A stretch of DNA of 64,000 bases from NCBI RefSeq assembly GCF_029784135.1, contig NC_073746.1, forward strand, positions 296,260,089 through 296,324,088, written 5' to 3'. How positions within the stretch are numbered: position 1 is the first letter of the stretch; every line of letters begins with the position of its first letter. This DNA comes from Toxorhynchites rutilus septentrionalis. Taxonomy: Eukaryota; Arthropoda; Insecta; Diptera; Culicidae. This document shows, piece after piece, positions 43,103 through 53,506 of the stretch. The notes beneath the pieces were generated by a model, which was given only the letters and a program-made list of their open reading frames with translations, was not told the origin of the DNA and did no database searches. The position numbers and the translations under genes were made by a program.

Positions 43103-46100
43103 TTATTTCTTTATTCTATTTTTGTGGATTTTAATATTATTGACGTCTTCAAATGTTAGTTCGTTGTTGTGTTTAATCGTTGTTATTTTAAACGGATCTT
43201 TGTCCTTTGTTAAACGTTGAGAGTTTTTTATGTATTTAATTTCGCCTGGTTGAAGATCTTCAGGTTTTTCGTTATTCATATTTTGTTGTTCGTATTTATC
43301 TTTTCGTCTATTTAGTTCGATTTTAGCTGCAGATTGCAGGTTTTTAGATTTTTCAGATATTTCTTCCATATTCGTAGATCCAGAGTTATTAAAAATCAAA
43401 TTTCGCGGTTGGGTTTTTATTACTGAGTGGAAACTATTATTGTAAATGTCGATGGCGATATTTACTTGCTCGTTTAATGTTAAATCTTTAAATTTTGCTT
43501 TGTTTGTGCGGAAGGTTTCAATTAAAGTGGAGTGGAAACGTTCCACGATACCATTTGAATTGGATCCACTTGCGAGGTGTATCTCTATATTGAGATCATT
43601 TAGGAATCCCATAAAGTCTATGGACCTGAAAGATGGCTCTTGGTCACTCACTATAGTTTGAGGTCTTCCAAAATTTCGAATGTGTTCGGTTATTGCGGTT
43701 TTGATATCAACTATTGTTCTTGTGCTTAATGGAATCGCGTTTGCAAATTTTGAAAATGAATCAACTATGGTGAGCCACTTTTGACCTTTTAGGAAGAAAA
43801 TGTCAATGTGGACTCTGTCGAAAGGTTTCTGTCCAAATGTGCTTTTTCTAATTAGTTTGGGTGGATTTCTGTCATATTTGGCTTTTTTGCAAATATCACA
43901 GGAATCGACATAAATTTTGACCTTTCGATCGAGTTGCGGGAAAAAGTGTGTTTGTAGAATCTGGTTCCGGTTTTCTTTGATTCCTCTGTGTCCGTATTGG
44001 TGAATTCTTCTTATGATCTCGTCTTGCTCGACTTCCATTCTGATGTCCTCCAACATGGTCTCTGAAATAAATACTTTGTAAATAATATTTGAGGAAAAAT
44101 GTTTTTTATACGTCTCCTGCACTAGTTGTGCTAATGAGATAGGTACTTTTATACAACTCAAACCCTTCGGATTCAGGGTCCGTTTCAACGTTTCAACTAT
44201 GTCTTCTTCGGTGTATGTTCTTTTTACTATTGTGTGTTTGTGATATTTTGGAAAAATTTGTTCGTAGGCTGCAAGTTCTACATTTCCTATTTTGAATATG
44301 ACTTGTGTCCGAAAAACGTTGATAGGTCTCTCAGTATACCGAATAAAGTAGTCATCACTCGTATCCGCTGAGTGTACTGTCGTTCCGTCACTTTCGTCGT
44401 CTGAAGGTTCGTTTCCTCGCTCAGAAGGTTCAACATTTAGGGAAAGCGATGATTGCGAGTGTGCGTTCAGGTGTTTTTCTATGTTTACGCGCGACAGCGC
44501 GTCGGCGACAACGTTTTGTTTTCCCGGTTTGTAGATTAGTTCGTAATCGAATTCCTCTAAAGCCAGCTTTCCTCTAATTATTCTGTGGTTAGCGTTCGTG
44601 AAAGAAAATGTTAGTGGTTGGTGGTCGGTGAACATTTTAAACTTTCTACCATAGAGGTATGGTCTGAAATGTTTCACTGCCCATACTATCGCGAGAAACT
44701 CCTTTTCGGTAGTGGAATATCGTTCTTCCGTTTTATTCAAAGTACGTGAGGCGTATGCGATGGGTCGGTCGTTACCTGCTGGCCCTTGTGACAACACTGC
44801 ACCAATAGCGTGGTCACTCGCATCCGTTGTTAGTGAAAATTCTTTGCTAAAATCAGGGTAAATTAATACCGGGTCGATCGTCAGAAGTTGCTTACACTTT
44901 TCGAAGCATGTTACTACTTCTGGTGTAATTTCGAATTCAATATCCTTTCGGAGAAGTGCTGTTAACGGCTTTACAATTTTTGCGAAATCCTTAATAAATC
45001 GCCTGTAGTAGCCAAGCATTCCTAGGAATTGTCTCACTTCTTTTTCGCTTTTAGGTATTGGCCATTGCCTTATTGCATCAATTTTGTCGCTGTTTGGTCG
45101 TACTCCCTCTTCAGAGACTGTATGACCTAAAAATTGCGTTTCTTTCCTAAAGAACTCGCATTTGTCCAGCTGAATTTTTAGTCTTGCTTCTTTCAATTTT
45201 GCGAAGACTTGCGACAAATTTTTCAAGTGCTCTTGAAGCGAGCTGGAGAAGATGATGATATCGTCCATATAGACGAAACAACATACTCCTACTAAATCTC
45301 TCAGAATGCAATCCATGACTCTTTGAAAAGTCGCTGGGGCATTCTTCAAGCCAAATGGCATACGAGTAAACTCATATTTGCCACCGTTTACGGAAAAAGC
45401 AGTTTTTTCTGTATCTTCCTCCGCTAATTGAATTTGGTGGAAGCCAGAAACTAAATCGATTGTTGAAAAATATTTCGCCTTTCCTAATTTATCCAGAATA
45501 TCCGTAATTTCTGGTATAGGGTATTTGTCATTAATTGTTTTCTCGTTTAGTTTTCGGTAATCGATCACTAAACGGAATTTTTTTCGTCCAGATGCATCGG
45601 ACTTTTTAGGAACCACCCACACAGGTGACGTGTAAGGCGAGATTGACTCTTTTATGATTCCGTCTTTCAGCATCTTTTTAACTTGCTCCTGCACCTCGCT
45701 TTCGTACACGTAGGGGTACTTATACGATTTGGAGTGTATCGGAATACTGTCCACGGTGCGTATTTTATGTTTAATTTTATGGGTGAATGATAACTTATCA
45801 CTTTCCACATATAAAACGTCGTTGTATTTCCTGATCAATTTCCTGAGGGTATATTTCTCCTCCTCATTCATATGATCGTCTCTTATGGTGTAATTTTCAG
45901 AGTCAACCTTTTTCGGTAGCTCTGTCAGCTCGAATGGGTCAACCTCTGTATCCAAGTCATTGCAAAGCTTGATCTCGTTCGAATTGATTTCCATCGATTT
46001 TTTTGTATAATTTTGCACTGCTACAAAGGCTGTGTTATTAGCACTTCTGTAGAGGCCTGGCAAGATAGAAAATTTTCCGTGAGGCTTTTCTTCCTCTATA

Positions 46101-46543
46101 AGAAAATCTCCATTTTTCTTGGTTTTCAATTTTATGAACTGATATTCTTGTTCATTTAAATTGATTTTATGTTTCTCGGGAAATCTCTTTTTCATTGCGA
46201 AAGTTTTTCTCCCGATCCTCAATGTATTTTTACTGACGTCGATTTTAGCATTTAAATTTCTCAATGACTCGTATCCGATGAGTCCATCGAAAAATTTATG
46301 AAATTTGAAAATGAAAAATTTCAGTTTTTTATTTATAAGAAATGGGTCGAAGGAAGCGGATTTATCGATTGTAAAGGTTCCCTTAATGTTGGTTACTTTT
46401 GAAATCGGTTCTGTTTTGCAGTTTTCTATGTTTACATGCTCGGGTGATATGTAATTTTTGTTCGCTCCTGTGTCGATCAAAAATTTCATCTCGCCTTTGG
46501 ATGTTGCAATGGTGATGTAGGGAATAAAGTTATTATCGTTCAT
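43103..46543 (-). CDS. pol: E8 Pol polyprotein (1146 aa), intact
   Basis: Aspartic protease FLIDTGANKNYIS (about residue 21), RT with FVYMDDIIIFSS (about 422), RNase H with TTDASDHAIGAV (about 570) and TDHQPLTF, integrase zinc finger YGHRG to CDICKKAK, and DDE core in VHIDIFF, VSDQEPSF and SNGIVERFHSTL, followed by a long basic C-terminus. The start ATG overlaps the gag stop (TAATG), so either termination-reinitiation or -1 recoding would link it to Gag. Confidence 0.95.
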   Translation of the reverse strand: MNDNNFIPYITIATSKGEMKFLIDTGANKNYISPEHVNIENCKTEPISKVTNIKGTFTIDKSASFDPFLINKKLKFFIFKFHKFFDGLIGYESLRNLNAKIDVSKNTLRIGRKTFAMKKRFPEKHKINLNEQEYQFIKLKTKKNGDFLIEEEKPHGKFSILPGLYRSANNTAFVAVQNYTKKSMEINSNEIKLCNDLDTEVDPFELTELPKKVDSENYTIRDDHMNEEEKYTLRKLIRKYNDVLYVESDKLSFTHKIKHKIRTVDSIPIHSKSYKYPYVYESEVQEQVKKMLKDGIIKESISPYTSPVWVVPKKSDASGRKKFRLVIDYRKLNEKTINDKYPIPEITDILDKLGKAKYFSTIDLVSGFHQIQLAEEDTEKTAFSVNGGKYEFTRMPFGLKNAPATFQRVMDCILRDLVGVCCFVYMDDIIIFSSSLQEHLKNLSQVFAKLKEARLKIQLDKCEFFRKETQFLGHTVSEEGVRPNSDKIDAIRQWPIPKSEKEVRQFLGMLGYYRRFIKDFAKIVKPLTALLRKDIEFEITPEVVTCFEKCKQLLTIDPVLIYPDFSKEFSLTTDASDHAIGAVLSQGPAGNDRPIAYASRTLNKTEERYSTTEKEFLAIVWAVKHFRPYLYGRKFKMFTDHQPLTFSFTNANHRIIRGKLALEEFDYELIYKPGKQNVVADALSRVNIEKHLNAHSQSSLSLNVEPSERGNEPSDDESDGTTVHSADTSDDYFIRYTERPINVFRTQVIFKIGNVELAAYEQIFPKYHKHTIVKRTYTEEDIVETLKRTLNPKGLSCIKVPISLAQLVQETYKKHFSSNIIYKVFISETMLEDIRMEVEQDEIIRRIHQYGHRGIKENRNQILQTHFFPQLDRKVKIYVDSCDICKKAKYDRNPPKLIRKSTFGQKPFDRVHIDIFFLKGQKWLTIVDSFSKFANAIPLSTRTIVDIKTAITEHIRNFGRPQTIVSDQEPSFRSIDFMGFLNDLNIEIHLASGSNSNGIVERFHSTLIETFRTNKAKFKDLTLNEQVNIAIDIYNNSFHSVIKTQPRNLIFNNSGSTNMEEISEKSKNLQSAAKIELNRRKDKYEQQNMNNEKPEDLQPGEIKYIKNSQRLTKDKDPFKITTIKHNNELTFEDVNNIKIHKNRIKK

Positions 46544-47697
46544 TATTTTTCTTTTTGTAGCGCCTCGGCCACGTGAAAATTTAGTTCATCGTTGACGAAA
46601 TAATCGTCATCTTCCGAATCGAGGACGGATTCGTCCAGCTGTTCCGAAGTGTCAGGTTCTGTTTGATGATTTTTGCTGTGTTCTGCTGTTTCGTGGCTGT
46701 TAACCTCTGCCCGCGATTTCGCTGTCCTCATCGAGACATCGTCATCTGGCGGTGGAGCTCTAGCTTTGAATTTCGCAGACCCGTATGGTTTTTGATTATG
46801 CAAGTTATTGTTAGAATTTGAGGTGGATGGCTTCGCGTTAAAGTGATTGCCATTACTATTGGGGTTGGGAGACGGTTTCGAATTATGTGAACCGTTACTA
46901 TTGTTGGATCTGATATTTTTATTTGTGTCAGATGGTTTTTGGTTTAACTTCTGCCTATATGCAGCGTTGGCATATTGTATGGTGATTGCATACGCTTCCT
47001 CCAGACTTTTAGGTCTGTAGCTTCGCACGTGCATAGACAATTCCTCTGTGAGCCCATCTATGAATCTAGTGAGAGTCATAAGGCTCACTAGATTATTTAT
47101 TGCTCTTGTAGAGTTGTTATAATCATCCATTGTCGCTGCTGTGGATTTAATAGCAGTGTCTATGGTTTTGATTCGGTTGTAGTATTCAGTGATGGATTTT
47201 TTTCCTTGGTTTATATAAAACAACGATTGGATATGAGATGTCAAATCTCTCCTATCGCCGTATGAATTTAGAATAATTTCTTTGATTTCTGCCCAACTGT
47301 TCGGGTTGCCGGCAGCAATCAAAATTTCTTTGGCCTCTCCCACGATTTTATTCTTTACCGCTCTGACCAATTGGCTGTAGACCGGATCATCTCTGTATCT
47401 TTCAAAAAGATGCAGGGTGTTTTCGGCGTCTTCAAGCCATGCGTTTGTTTCCCGTTTGTTTCCGGAGAATGTTGGTAAATTCTTAATAGGATCCGGAGTT
47501 CTAAACTGCATAAACGGATCCTCCGCTTTTGCTTTAAGTGTTCTCAATTGCCCAATCAGTTCGTTTTGATTGTGAGTTAGGCTCCTTATGTGTTGGAGTA
47601 ACCCTTGAATTGTTATTTCTTGTTGCGGAATTGGTGCATGATCATCCAATTCCGGGGCCAGAAGTTCCGGAGAAATCATTTGCTCCCGCTCGGCCAT
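46543..47697 (-). CDS. gag: E8 Gag (384 aa)
   Basis: Intact. Contains FRTPDPIKNLPTFSGNKRE and WAEIKEIILNSYGDRRDL, the capsid motifs shared by E5-E7 and E9. A Ser/Asn-rich low-complexity region and an acidic C-terminus (DSEDDDYFVND) follow; no zinc knuckle. Its 5' leader ends after about 34 nt at an R4-like T-run. Confidence 0.92.
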   Translation of the reverse strand: MAEREQMISPELLAPELDDHAPIPQQEITIQGLLQHIRSLTHNQNELIGQLRTLKAKAEDPFMQFRTPDPIKNLPTFSGNKRETNAWLEDAENTLHLFERYRDDPVYSQLVRAVKNKIVGEAKEILIAAGNPNSWAEIKEIILNSYGDRRDLTSHIQSLFYINQGKKSITEYYNRIKTIDTAIKSTAATMDDYNNSTRAINNLVSLMTLTRFIDGLTEELSMHVRSYRPKSLEEAYAITIQYANAAYRQKLNQKPSDTNKNIRSNNSNGSHNSKPSPNPNSNGNHFNAKPSTSNSNNNLHNQKPYGSAKFKARAPPPDDDVSMRTAKSRAEVNSHETAEHSKNHQTEPDTSEQLDESVLDSEDDDYFVNDELNFHVAEALQKEK

Positions 47698-47731
47698 TTT
47701 AATAAATTTGTTTTTTCAAAAGAGTTTGTTC

Positions 47732-49330
47732 TTTTTTTTTTTTTGGCAGACTTATCTCACTTCTTAACTAGGCGAACCTAGCCAGAATTTTCACCTGCCC
47801 CCGGGCTTCTGAATGCCAAAAGGGGACTAGGCTCTGCGGAATGCACGTATCTGCATGCTCGTGCTGTTTCAGTCCTGACCGAGAAATTGTCGGACAATCG
47901 CGCAGGTACTAAGGATGACCGACTTTTGGATGCCGGCCAATTCCTTCTCGATGTTCAACACCTTTAGCGCTTCCAGAAGTGTCTTCGGGATAATTCCAGT
48001 TCCAGAGAGAACGACTGGAACAATTCTTGGGACCTCCCTTAGCCCCCACAGTTCCTTGAGCTCCACGGCCAATGGTCGGTACTTGCAGATTTTGCGACCG
48101 TGGGTCTCCTCCAGATTCTGGTTCAGTGGAATAGCGACATCGATGATGGTGACTTTGCGGTCGCTCTTGTCGTAAACCATTATATCTGGGCGGTTGTGGT
48201 GGATCGAGAGGTCGGTCAGAACAGTGCGATCCCAGTACAGCTTGAAACGGTCATTTTCCAGGACAGGTGCAGGCAGGTACCGGTAGTTTGGTACGTTGTC
48301 TTCCAGCAGAGCACATTGGAGCGCCAGTTGTCGATGAACAATACGGGCCACGTTGTTGTGGCGCTCGGTGTAGGCTGCGTTGGCCAAAACGGGACAGCCT
48401 CCCATAATGTGCTCTATGTTTTCACCTGGTTGATGGCACATCCGGCAAATGTCATCAACGTCTTGATGCCAGACATACCGCCTGCAGTTTCTCGTCGGCA
48501 TTATCCTGTCCTGGATGGCTATCATGTCGGCTTCTACTACTGAAGAGAGTTCACTACGCGTTAGCCACGGCCTTGTCGACGTGTGGCCGGTCCAGTTGAT
48601 GGGGGTGGGCACCATGCACTGCCTTCTGCTTCCAAGCTGCAATCTTCTCCTCCACTGTCTGCAGATTGCAGTTTAGTTGGTACTCCGCTTGCGCCAAGTG
48701 TAGAGCGCTGTATACTCTGTCGGCGGCGCAGACAGCCGGACATAATTTCGCCGATCTGCTGCCTCTTTTATACGCCATCAGCCTTCCAATTGCGGCGCGC
48801 TTGTTTAGGATCCGTTGCTCCAATCTCCTTCGCCATGGAGGCTCACGCCTTTCACGAAGATGTTGGAGCAGTCCGCCTCTTGGCCTTATACGGTATCCTA
48901 AACTTTTGGCGGTCGCCACAGCAGCACAGTAAACTTTCAGTTGAAGCTCCTTCATGTTCTCAGCATCAACCAAGTGCAGCGGAAGAACGTGCTCGTTCAT
49001 GAGCTTTACTGCACTTGTCAGCCTGCGGGAATGCTGCAACTTCGGGATCCTGGGGCGCGACAAAGGGTCCGTGTCGCGGAACTGTGAGATTGCCTCGTCG
49101 TAATGGAAGACCAGATCGCGTAGTAGCTGTTGATCTGGCTGTGGATCTTCCGGCTCAGGGGGTTGTTGTACTGTGGCCTCCACTGGTGCTGATTCGCGTG
49201 CCCCACTCGCGAATGAATTGCTCAGCCGTACTGAACTTCGTCTCGACACATCGCCTGCTCTGCTTGTTCTGGAGCTTAGTTCTCTCTGCACCTGCTGCTT
49301 GATCTCGTCGACTTGCGTTTGGGAGAGCAT
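47732..49330 (-). mobile_element. Second R4/Dong-like copy, RT deleted and 5' truncated
   Basis: T-run 47732-47744 is the 3' end. It matches the first copy at 2707-3317 and 11849 onward, except that about 1.7 kb including the whole RT is missing (junction near 48738) and the 5' end stops at 49330. No target duplication is visible: E8 leader is on one side, E9 protease on the other. Confidence 0.85.
47869..49330 (-). pseudogene. R4-like ORF with N-terminal part joined to zinc knuckle and endonuclease
   Basis: The N-terminal frame (48554-49330) runs through SAKLC and jumps to PAVCAADR, skipping the reverse transcriptase. An 11-bp deletion near 48570 then shifts the frame, and the C-terminal frame (47869 to about 48642) carries CRMCHQPGENIEHIMGGC and the RPDIMVYD...IIDVAIP endonuclease, both intact. 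The C-terminal frame lacks the two nonsense changes seen in the first copy, so each copy helps date the other. Confidence 0.8.
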
Positions 49331-49494
49331 ATTTTATGTACGATTTTTCCAGAATTGTAAGCCCATTTTCTAGAGATTAAATTTATGTTAGCGCCACTAT
49401 CGACGAGAAGTTTAATTTCACCTCTTGTCGTGGGCACTTTTATGTAAGGTAGCGGAGAAACTTGTGTTCTTAATCGCACCATTTGCTCATCCAT
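49331..49494 (-). pseudogene. pol: E9 pol, protease fragment
   Basis: Starts MDEQMVRLRTQ and contains LLVDSGANINLIS, the active site of a retroviral protease. It stops at the R4 junction; the open frame beyond 49331 is R4 sequence. Confidence 0.8.
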
Positions 49495-50680
49495 TTCATG
49501 TCTCTTTCTAAAAAATTGACAGTGTTTTCATCTTCTGATTCGTTGGAAACTTCTTCTTGATCATAATCAGTTTTCACATCTTCAGTTTGAAGAAGATATT
49601 CTTCTTCTGTTGGTAATTCTTCTAATTGATGCGCTACTCGTTTTGGTTCCGGTAACTGATATTGCATCGAGGCCGATGAGGGCCTAGAAAATTTTTGCCG
49701 ATTACCGTAATCAACCATTCTAGAGCGTATGGACTGATCAACGTCCATCGGTTCTACTTTCTGCTGTTGGGTGTTGTATTTGTTGGGAAAGTTTAACTTG
49801 GGAGGAAGATTTGGCTTTTGTTGAAAGTTTCCTTGATTAGTGGGATGTTGGAAATTCCTTTGGTTCATAGGTTGTTGAAAGTTTCTTTGGTTTATTATTT
49901 GGAATGGCTTTGAAGGCCGTGATGGTGGAAGCGGTTGCGGAATATTAGATCTGGGAGCAGGAGCCGGTGCGTAATTATGTCCTTTGAAAGGAACATTTCT
50001 TGCGTCTAAATTTTGATAGTCTATACAATAGTGATATGCTCTTGCGAGGCTTTCTGGTTTAAAATTTTTGCAGAACATCGAAAGAGGTTCCCCTAGACCT
50101 CTTATAAACGTGTCTAGGGCGATCATATTGTACAGTTTTATTAGAGTTGACTCGTGGCCTTTCCATGCTTCGTCCATGACAATTGCTGAACTGATCAGCG
50201 TTACAATTTCGGTGATCTTGCTGTAGTAAGATTCGATTGATTCACCTCAAGATCTGAAAGTAGTTGGTGATCTAATGTCATCAGATCACGTTTATCAGAG
50301 TAATAAAGGCGAAGAACTTCCTTTATACTCCTCCAATCATTTGGGGTGTTGTTCGTGATCAAAATATCACTAGCTTCACCTTTAATTTTTCGTCGAATAG
50401 TTTTTAAAATGAGATAATATTGGAAGGAATCTTGTTTGTCTTGGAAAAGTTCCAAGATTTCTTCCACATCAAGAATGAACTGGGATAGATTTCTGGGGTT
50501 TCCCACAAAATCTGGCAGATCGGACACGATAGCAGGAATTTTGCCTCTCTCGTGGAATGACAAGGAGGTATCGACCACGAACCTTGGAGAAAAATTTGAG
50601 GTTGAGGGAATTGGTTCGGGATCCGGGATCGGGTTTGCCATTGTGGTTGTTAAATGGAGGGAATTTAATGAATTAATCAA
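49470..50680 (-). pseudogene. gag: E9 gag, frameshifted
   Basis: The first frame (50201-50680) likely starts at MANPIPDPEPIP and has ISDLPDFVGN-type capsid sequence and YYSDKRDLMTL. The second frame (49470-50177) has FIRGLGEPLSMF and a tail with repeated NFQ(H)P-N-Q units, then an acidic end. A small indel near 50190 separates them. Confidence 0.8.
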
Positions 50681-51113
50681 TTCGTCTATTTTTAAAGTTT
50701 GTTTAATTAGTGTTAGTTGAGCCCATTTGTGATATTCAGCGTTTCGATTACGGGTGCACCCAGGTGCTCCGGTCTAGACGCTCGTAATTAGTAAAGCGAG
50801 TCGCGTTTAAAGTTTAGTTTTTAAATGATTGGGATTTCACACTTCTTAAAATTAATTTCTTTCTGTTCTTTTTATTGTACTCACAATAATATCAGGAAAC
50901 GTCTCATTGAACGTCGCGGGACAACCCCTTGGTCCTTGGTCCTATTTTGTTGCTCCGGGTAGGTTCCTTAAATTGGTGCACTGCTTCGCGCCTTCACCCT
51001 CAAATCCTCTGGTTGACAGTGGACGGCTCTTGGTCCGGAATGAAAGGTTCCTTCCTCAGGATGCTCAGCGTGGCTTCGTTCAGCTCGAACTTATACTTTT
51101 ACCAAATATAAAG
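50681..51113 (-). other. E9 leader
   Basis: About 430 nt between PBS and gag; no coding frame supported. Confidence 0.55.
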
Positions 51114-51131
51114 GTCCCTATTCGGGCGCCA
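51114..51131 (-). promoter_or_regulatory. E9 primer-binding site (tRNA-Lys)
   Basis: The sense strand TGGCGCCCGAATAGGGAC is one base off the classic tRNA-Lys PBS. Gypsy itself also uses tRNA-Lys. Confidence 0.85.
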
Positions 51132-51207
51132 GTTACAATTTCAGCTGGTGGAGTTTCTTTTTAAAAAAGGGAATCACACCTGCTGTCAAGGTATATGTGC
51201 TGTCAAG
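51131..51207 (-). repeat. E9 5' LTR remnant
   Basis: Starts AGTTACAATTTC, the errantivirus-type LTR end, but after about 75 bp passes into viral sequence. It ends with TGCTGTCAAGGTATAT present twice (51181-51196 and 51198-51213). Confidence 0.5.
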
Positions 51208-52032
51208 GTATATATCGGAACATTTATTTGTTGCAATAAACAAGGGCCAATTATTTAACATTTCAAAGTAATGCACAAATTCAGCTACAGTATAATCAAC
51301 AAATTTTTCTTTTACTGAACGAATTGCTTCTTCAAATATTTTATTTTTCGATTTATAATGAATCAACACAGGATTATTTTTCCATTTCCGAACCTTAGCA
51401 CAATTTTGTAAAGGAGTACAGTTATATTTCAAAATTTCTTTCATCAAAATATTTTTCAATTGAATTTCTTTCAATTGTTCTCTGGTACACAAATTTAAAA
51501 TACTTTTATTTAGTTTTTCCTCTTCAGAGCTTCCGTTTCCAGTTGCTCCCAAAACTGTGTCGATTTCACTGCGTTGACCAGAAGATTGTTTGCGTCGGTT
51601 TCTAAAGGTGTTATCATTGTAGGAATTTTTTCTTTTTCCTTTGAAAGTACTAATTTGTTGCTGGCCTTGTACTGTGCTAACATTTCTTTCGTCGATGTCA
51701 CAATCGTTCCCCGACAACTTGCCTGTCTCCAGCGATCCATTTTGTTGCAGCTCATGTAGGAATTTGCATTGTCGTAAATTTTGAATTCGATGATTTTGCT
51801 CCTCGAAGACGGTGTGACCATCCCTTTGTATGAGTAGGATGTATCTCCACGAACCGCATAAATATTCGATGCAATTTTTCCAGTATTCGGCCGAGAGTTG
51901 CGACAGTGAAAGAAAAGTTCGCCTTGTCGTAGCGATTGTGGTTGTCGTTGTAGTAGTAGTAGGGGCATTATTCTCTGTTGTTTTCTCCGTTTCTTCATCA
52001 GGAGCTATCAATTGGTCATGGAATTTTTCCAA
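51208..52032 (-). pseudogene. Densovirus-derived NS1 N-terminal segment (copy 1)
   Basis: Open from MEKFHDQLIAPDEE, through a run of Thr codons, to KCSDIY, where E9 sequence begins at TATATA. It is nearly identical to the other NS1 copies at 53.5-54.7 and 55.1-55.45 kb. A second overlapping frame (51510-51998, with RNSRPNTGKIASN) is also open and is shared with copy 3, which fits the overlapping NS genes of densoviruses. The ATPase domain is missing from this copy. Confidence 0.7.
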
Positions 52033-52038
52033 AGTCGC

Positions 52039-53487
52039 TTAGCTTTGTTCAAATGTATCTTTTAATATAGCTAGGCGATATGCATTACTGTTTGTAAAAC
52101 GTCCATTGAAAAACACAAGATCATAGCCAGCACTATCGTAAAGATGTCTCACTGCGAGATTGGTAATGTCTTTACGTACTATTGGATTAAAGTGAGGCAA
52201 CAGTTTAAAGCTTAGATCAGCAAAGTTAACATTCCATTCAATGTCTAATTCACATGTTACTGCCCATGTTACAAATACACTAGAGAATTCTGGATTTGGT
52301 TTGCCTGGAATTGTTGAGAGTACACCTTCTCCACCAAAGAAGAATAACGGAACTGCGTCGGACACATGACTGTTTTCTGCTTCCATTGTCATATATTGTG
52401 CTTTTTCTATACCACTGAAGTAGTTAAATGATGTAGTAGAAAATCCAAGAGTTTTGTCTACTATTTGTGTTGATCCGTAAATAGAAGGTTCAATTTGGGA
52501 TTGAAGTGGGACACTTTCCATTGCAGTAAAATAAGATCTAGAATTTTTTATGACTTTTAAAGGAGCAACTTTGAAATTATATTCGTAATCAATTATCTTA
52601 TGACCTTTGCATGAAATTAAGTTTTCTTTGGTAACATATTTTGACAAATCAATTGCCATTACAGTTTCACTTGATGTAGGAAAATACGTATAAGATATCA
52701 GTGCTGGGCTTTGCAATGTACGAATTCCATTTATGTGATTATTTATAGCAGTTCCTTCTTGCGTAGCGGTGTGATTGGTAATACCAGTTGGTACCATAGG
52801 AGCTGTTGTTGATGTTGAAATTTTTCCAATACCCATAACAGGTACGGTTTTATTTAACCCAACATTATAAAGTATATTGATAGGCAGTTGTGAATTAACG
52901 TTCGCAATGGCAGTACTTTGTGTTTCAAATGACACTCTATAGGCTAACGGTGTCACAGTCCAACGACATTTCTTTGCCCACACAGTAGTAGGTAATTCAT
53001 CATATTCCACAGAATTCATGTACCAATATAAGTCGTTTACATTGATAGTACTTAATGGAATAATTTCGGTTCTCGTTGTTCCTAGGCGCCCATTTTCAGC
53101 AACTGAAGCATTAGCAATGTTAGCATTGGCATAGTTGATAGTAGTAACTTCGAAACTTCGTTTAAATTTGTGTGTTCCGTTATTGACTCCATTTGTTCCA
53201 CTAATAAACACCCTGTTAACGCCAGTTAACACGTAGGAAGGTACAGTGACACTGCGAGCTGGTGAAGGGGCACGAATGGTAGATATGTCCGTGGCCATGC
53301 GTTTCGACGGTACATCCGTCTCCAAGTCTCCGCTGTTGTCCGTGGCAACACTCACAATTGACTCCACCGATACACGTCGCTTTCTCGAGGTGGAAGGCAA
53401 TGACAAAAGATTTCCGTCCACTTCTGGTTCGTTTCTCCAAGGAGAGATGTTTCGGATACAGAAAATGAAGAAACACAAGTTGAACAA
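52039..53487 (-). pseudogene. Densovirus-like capsid (VP) ORF
   Basis: A 482-codon open frame. The body matches the parvoviral jelly-roll capsid style of densoviruses: DLYWYMNSVEYDELP, CRWTVTPLAYRVSFET and a C-terminal WNVNFADLSFKLLP. The N-terminal about 65 codons (KKRR-like SRKRRVS nuclear-signal stretch to VPSYV) come from a block also present at 54832-55026. I see no phospholipase A2 motif. The frame is intact, so the insert is young or protected. VP and NS lie on the same strand, unlike ambisense densoviruses. The start used is uncertain; the first 21 codons before the shared block may not be viral. Confidence 0.72.
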
Positions 53488-53506
53488 TTATTGTCATTAA
53501 AATTTA

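Larger units (their letters stand above)
41120..47731 (-). mobile_element. E8: errantivirus-like element with intact gag, pol and env, 5' LTR missing
   Basis: 3' LTR, env, pol, gag and about 34 nt of leader, then an R4-like copy. All three genes are open at full length. Lack of the 5' LTR and PBS means this copy cannot be transcribed from its own promoter. Confidence 0.88.
49331..51207 (-). mobile_element. E9: gypsy-like remnant with tRNA-Lys PBS
   Basis: Truncated LTR, PBS, leader, gag and the first codons of pol. It is cut on the left by the R4-like copy and borders densovirus-derived DNA on the right at a TATATA. Confidence 0.75.

Noticed and set aside
48583..49002. 139-codon plus-strand ORF
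   Set aside because: Antisense to the R4-like ORF and matched by similar antisense frames in the other R4 copy.
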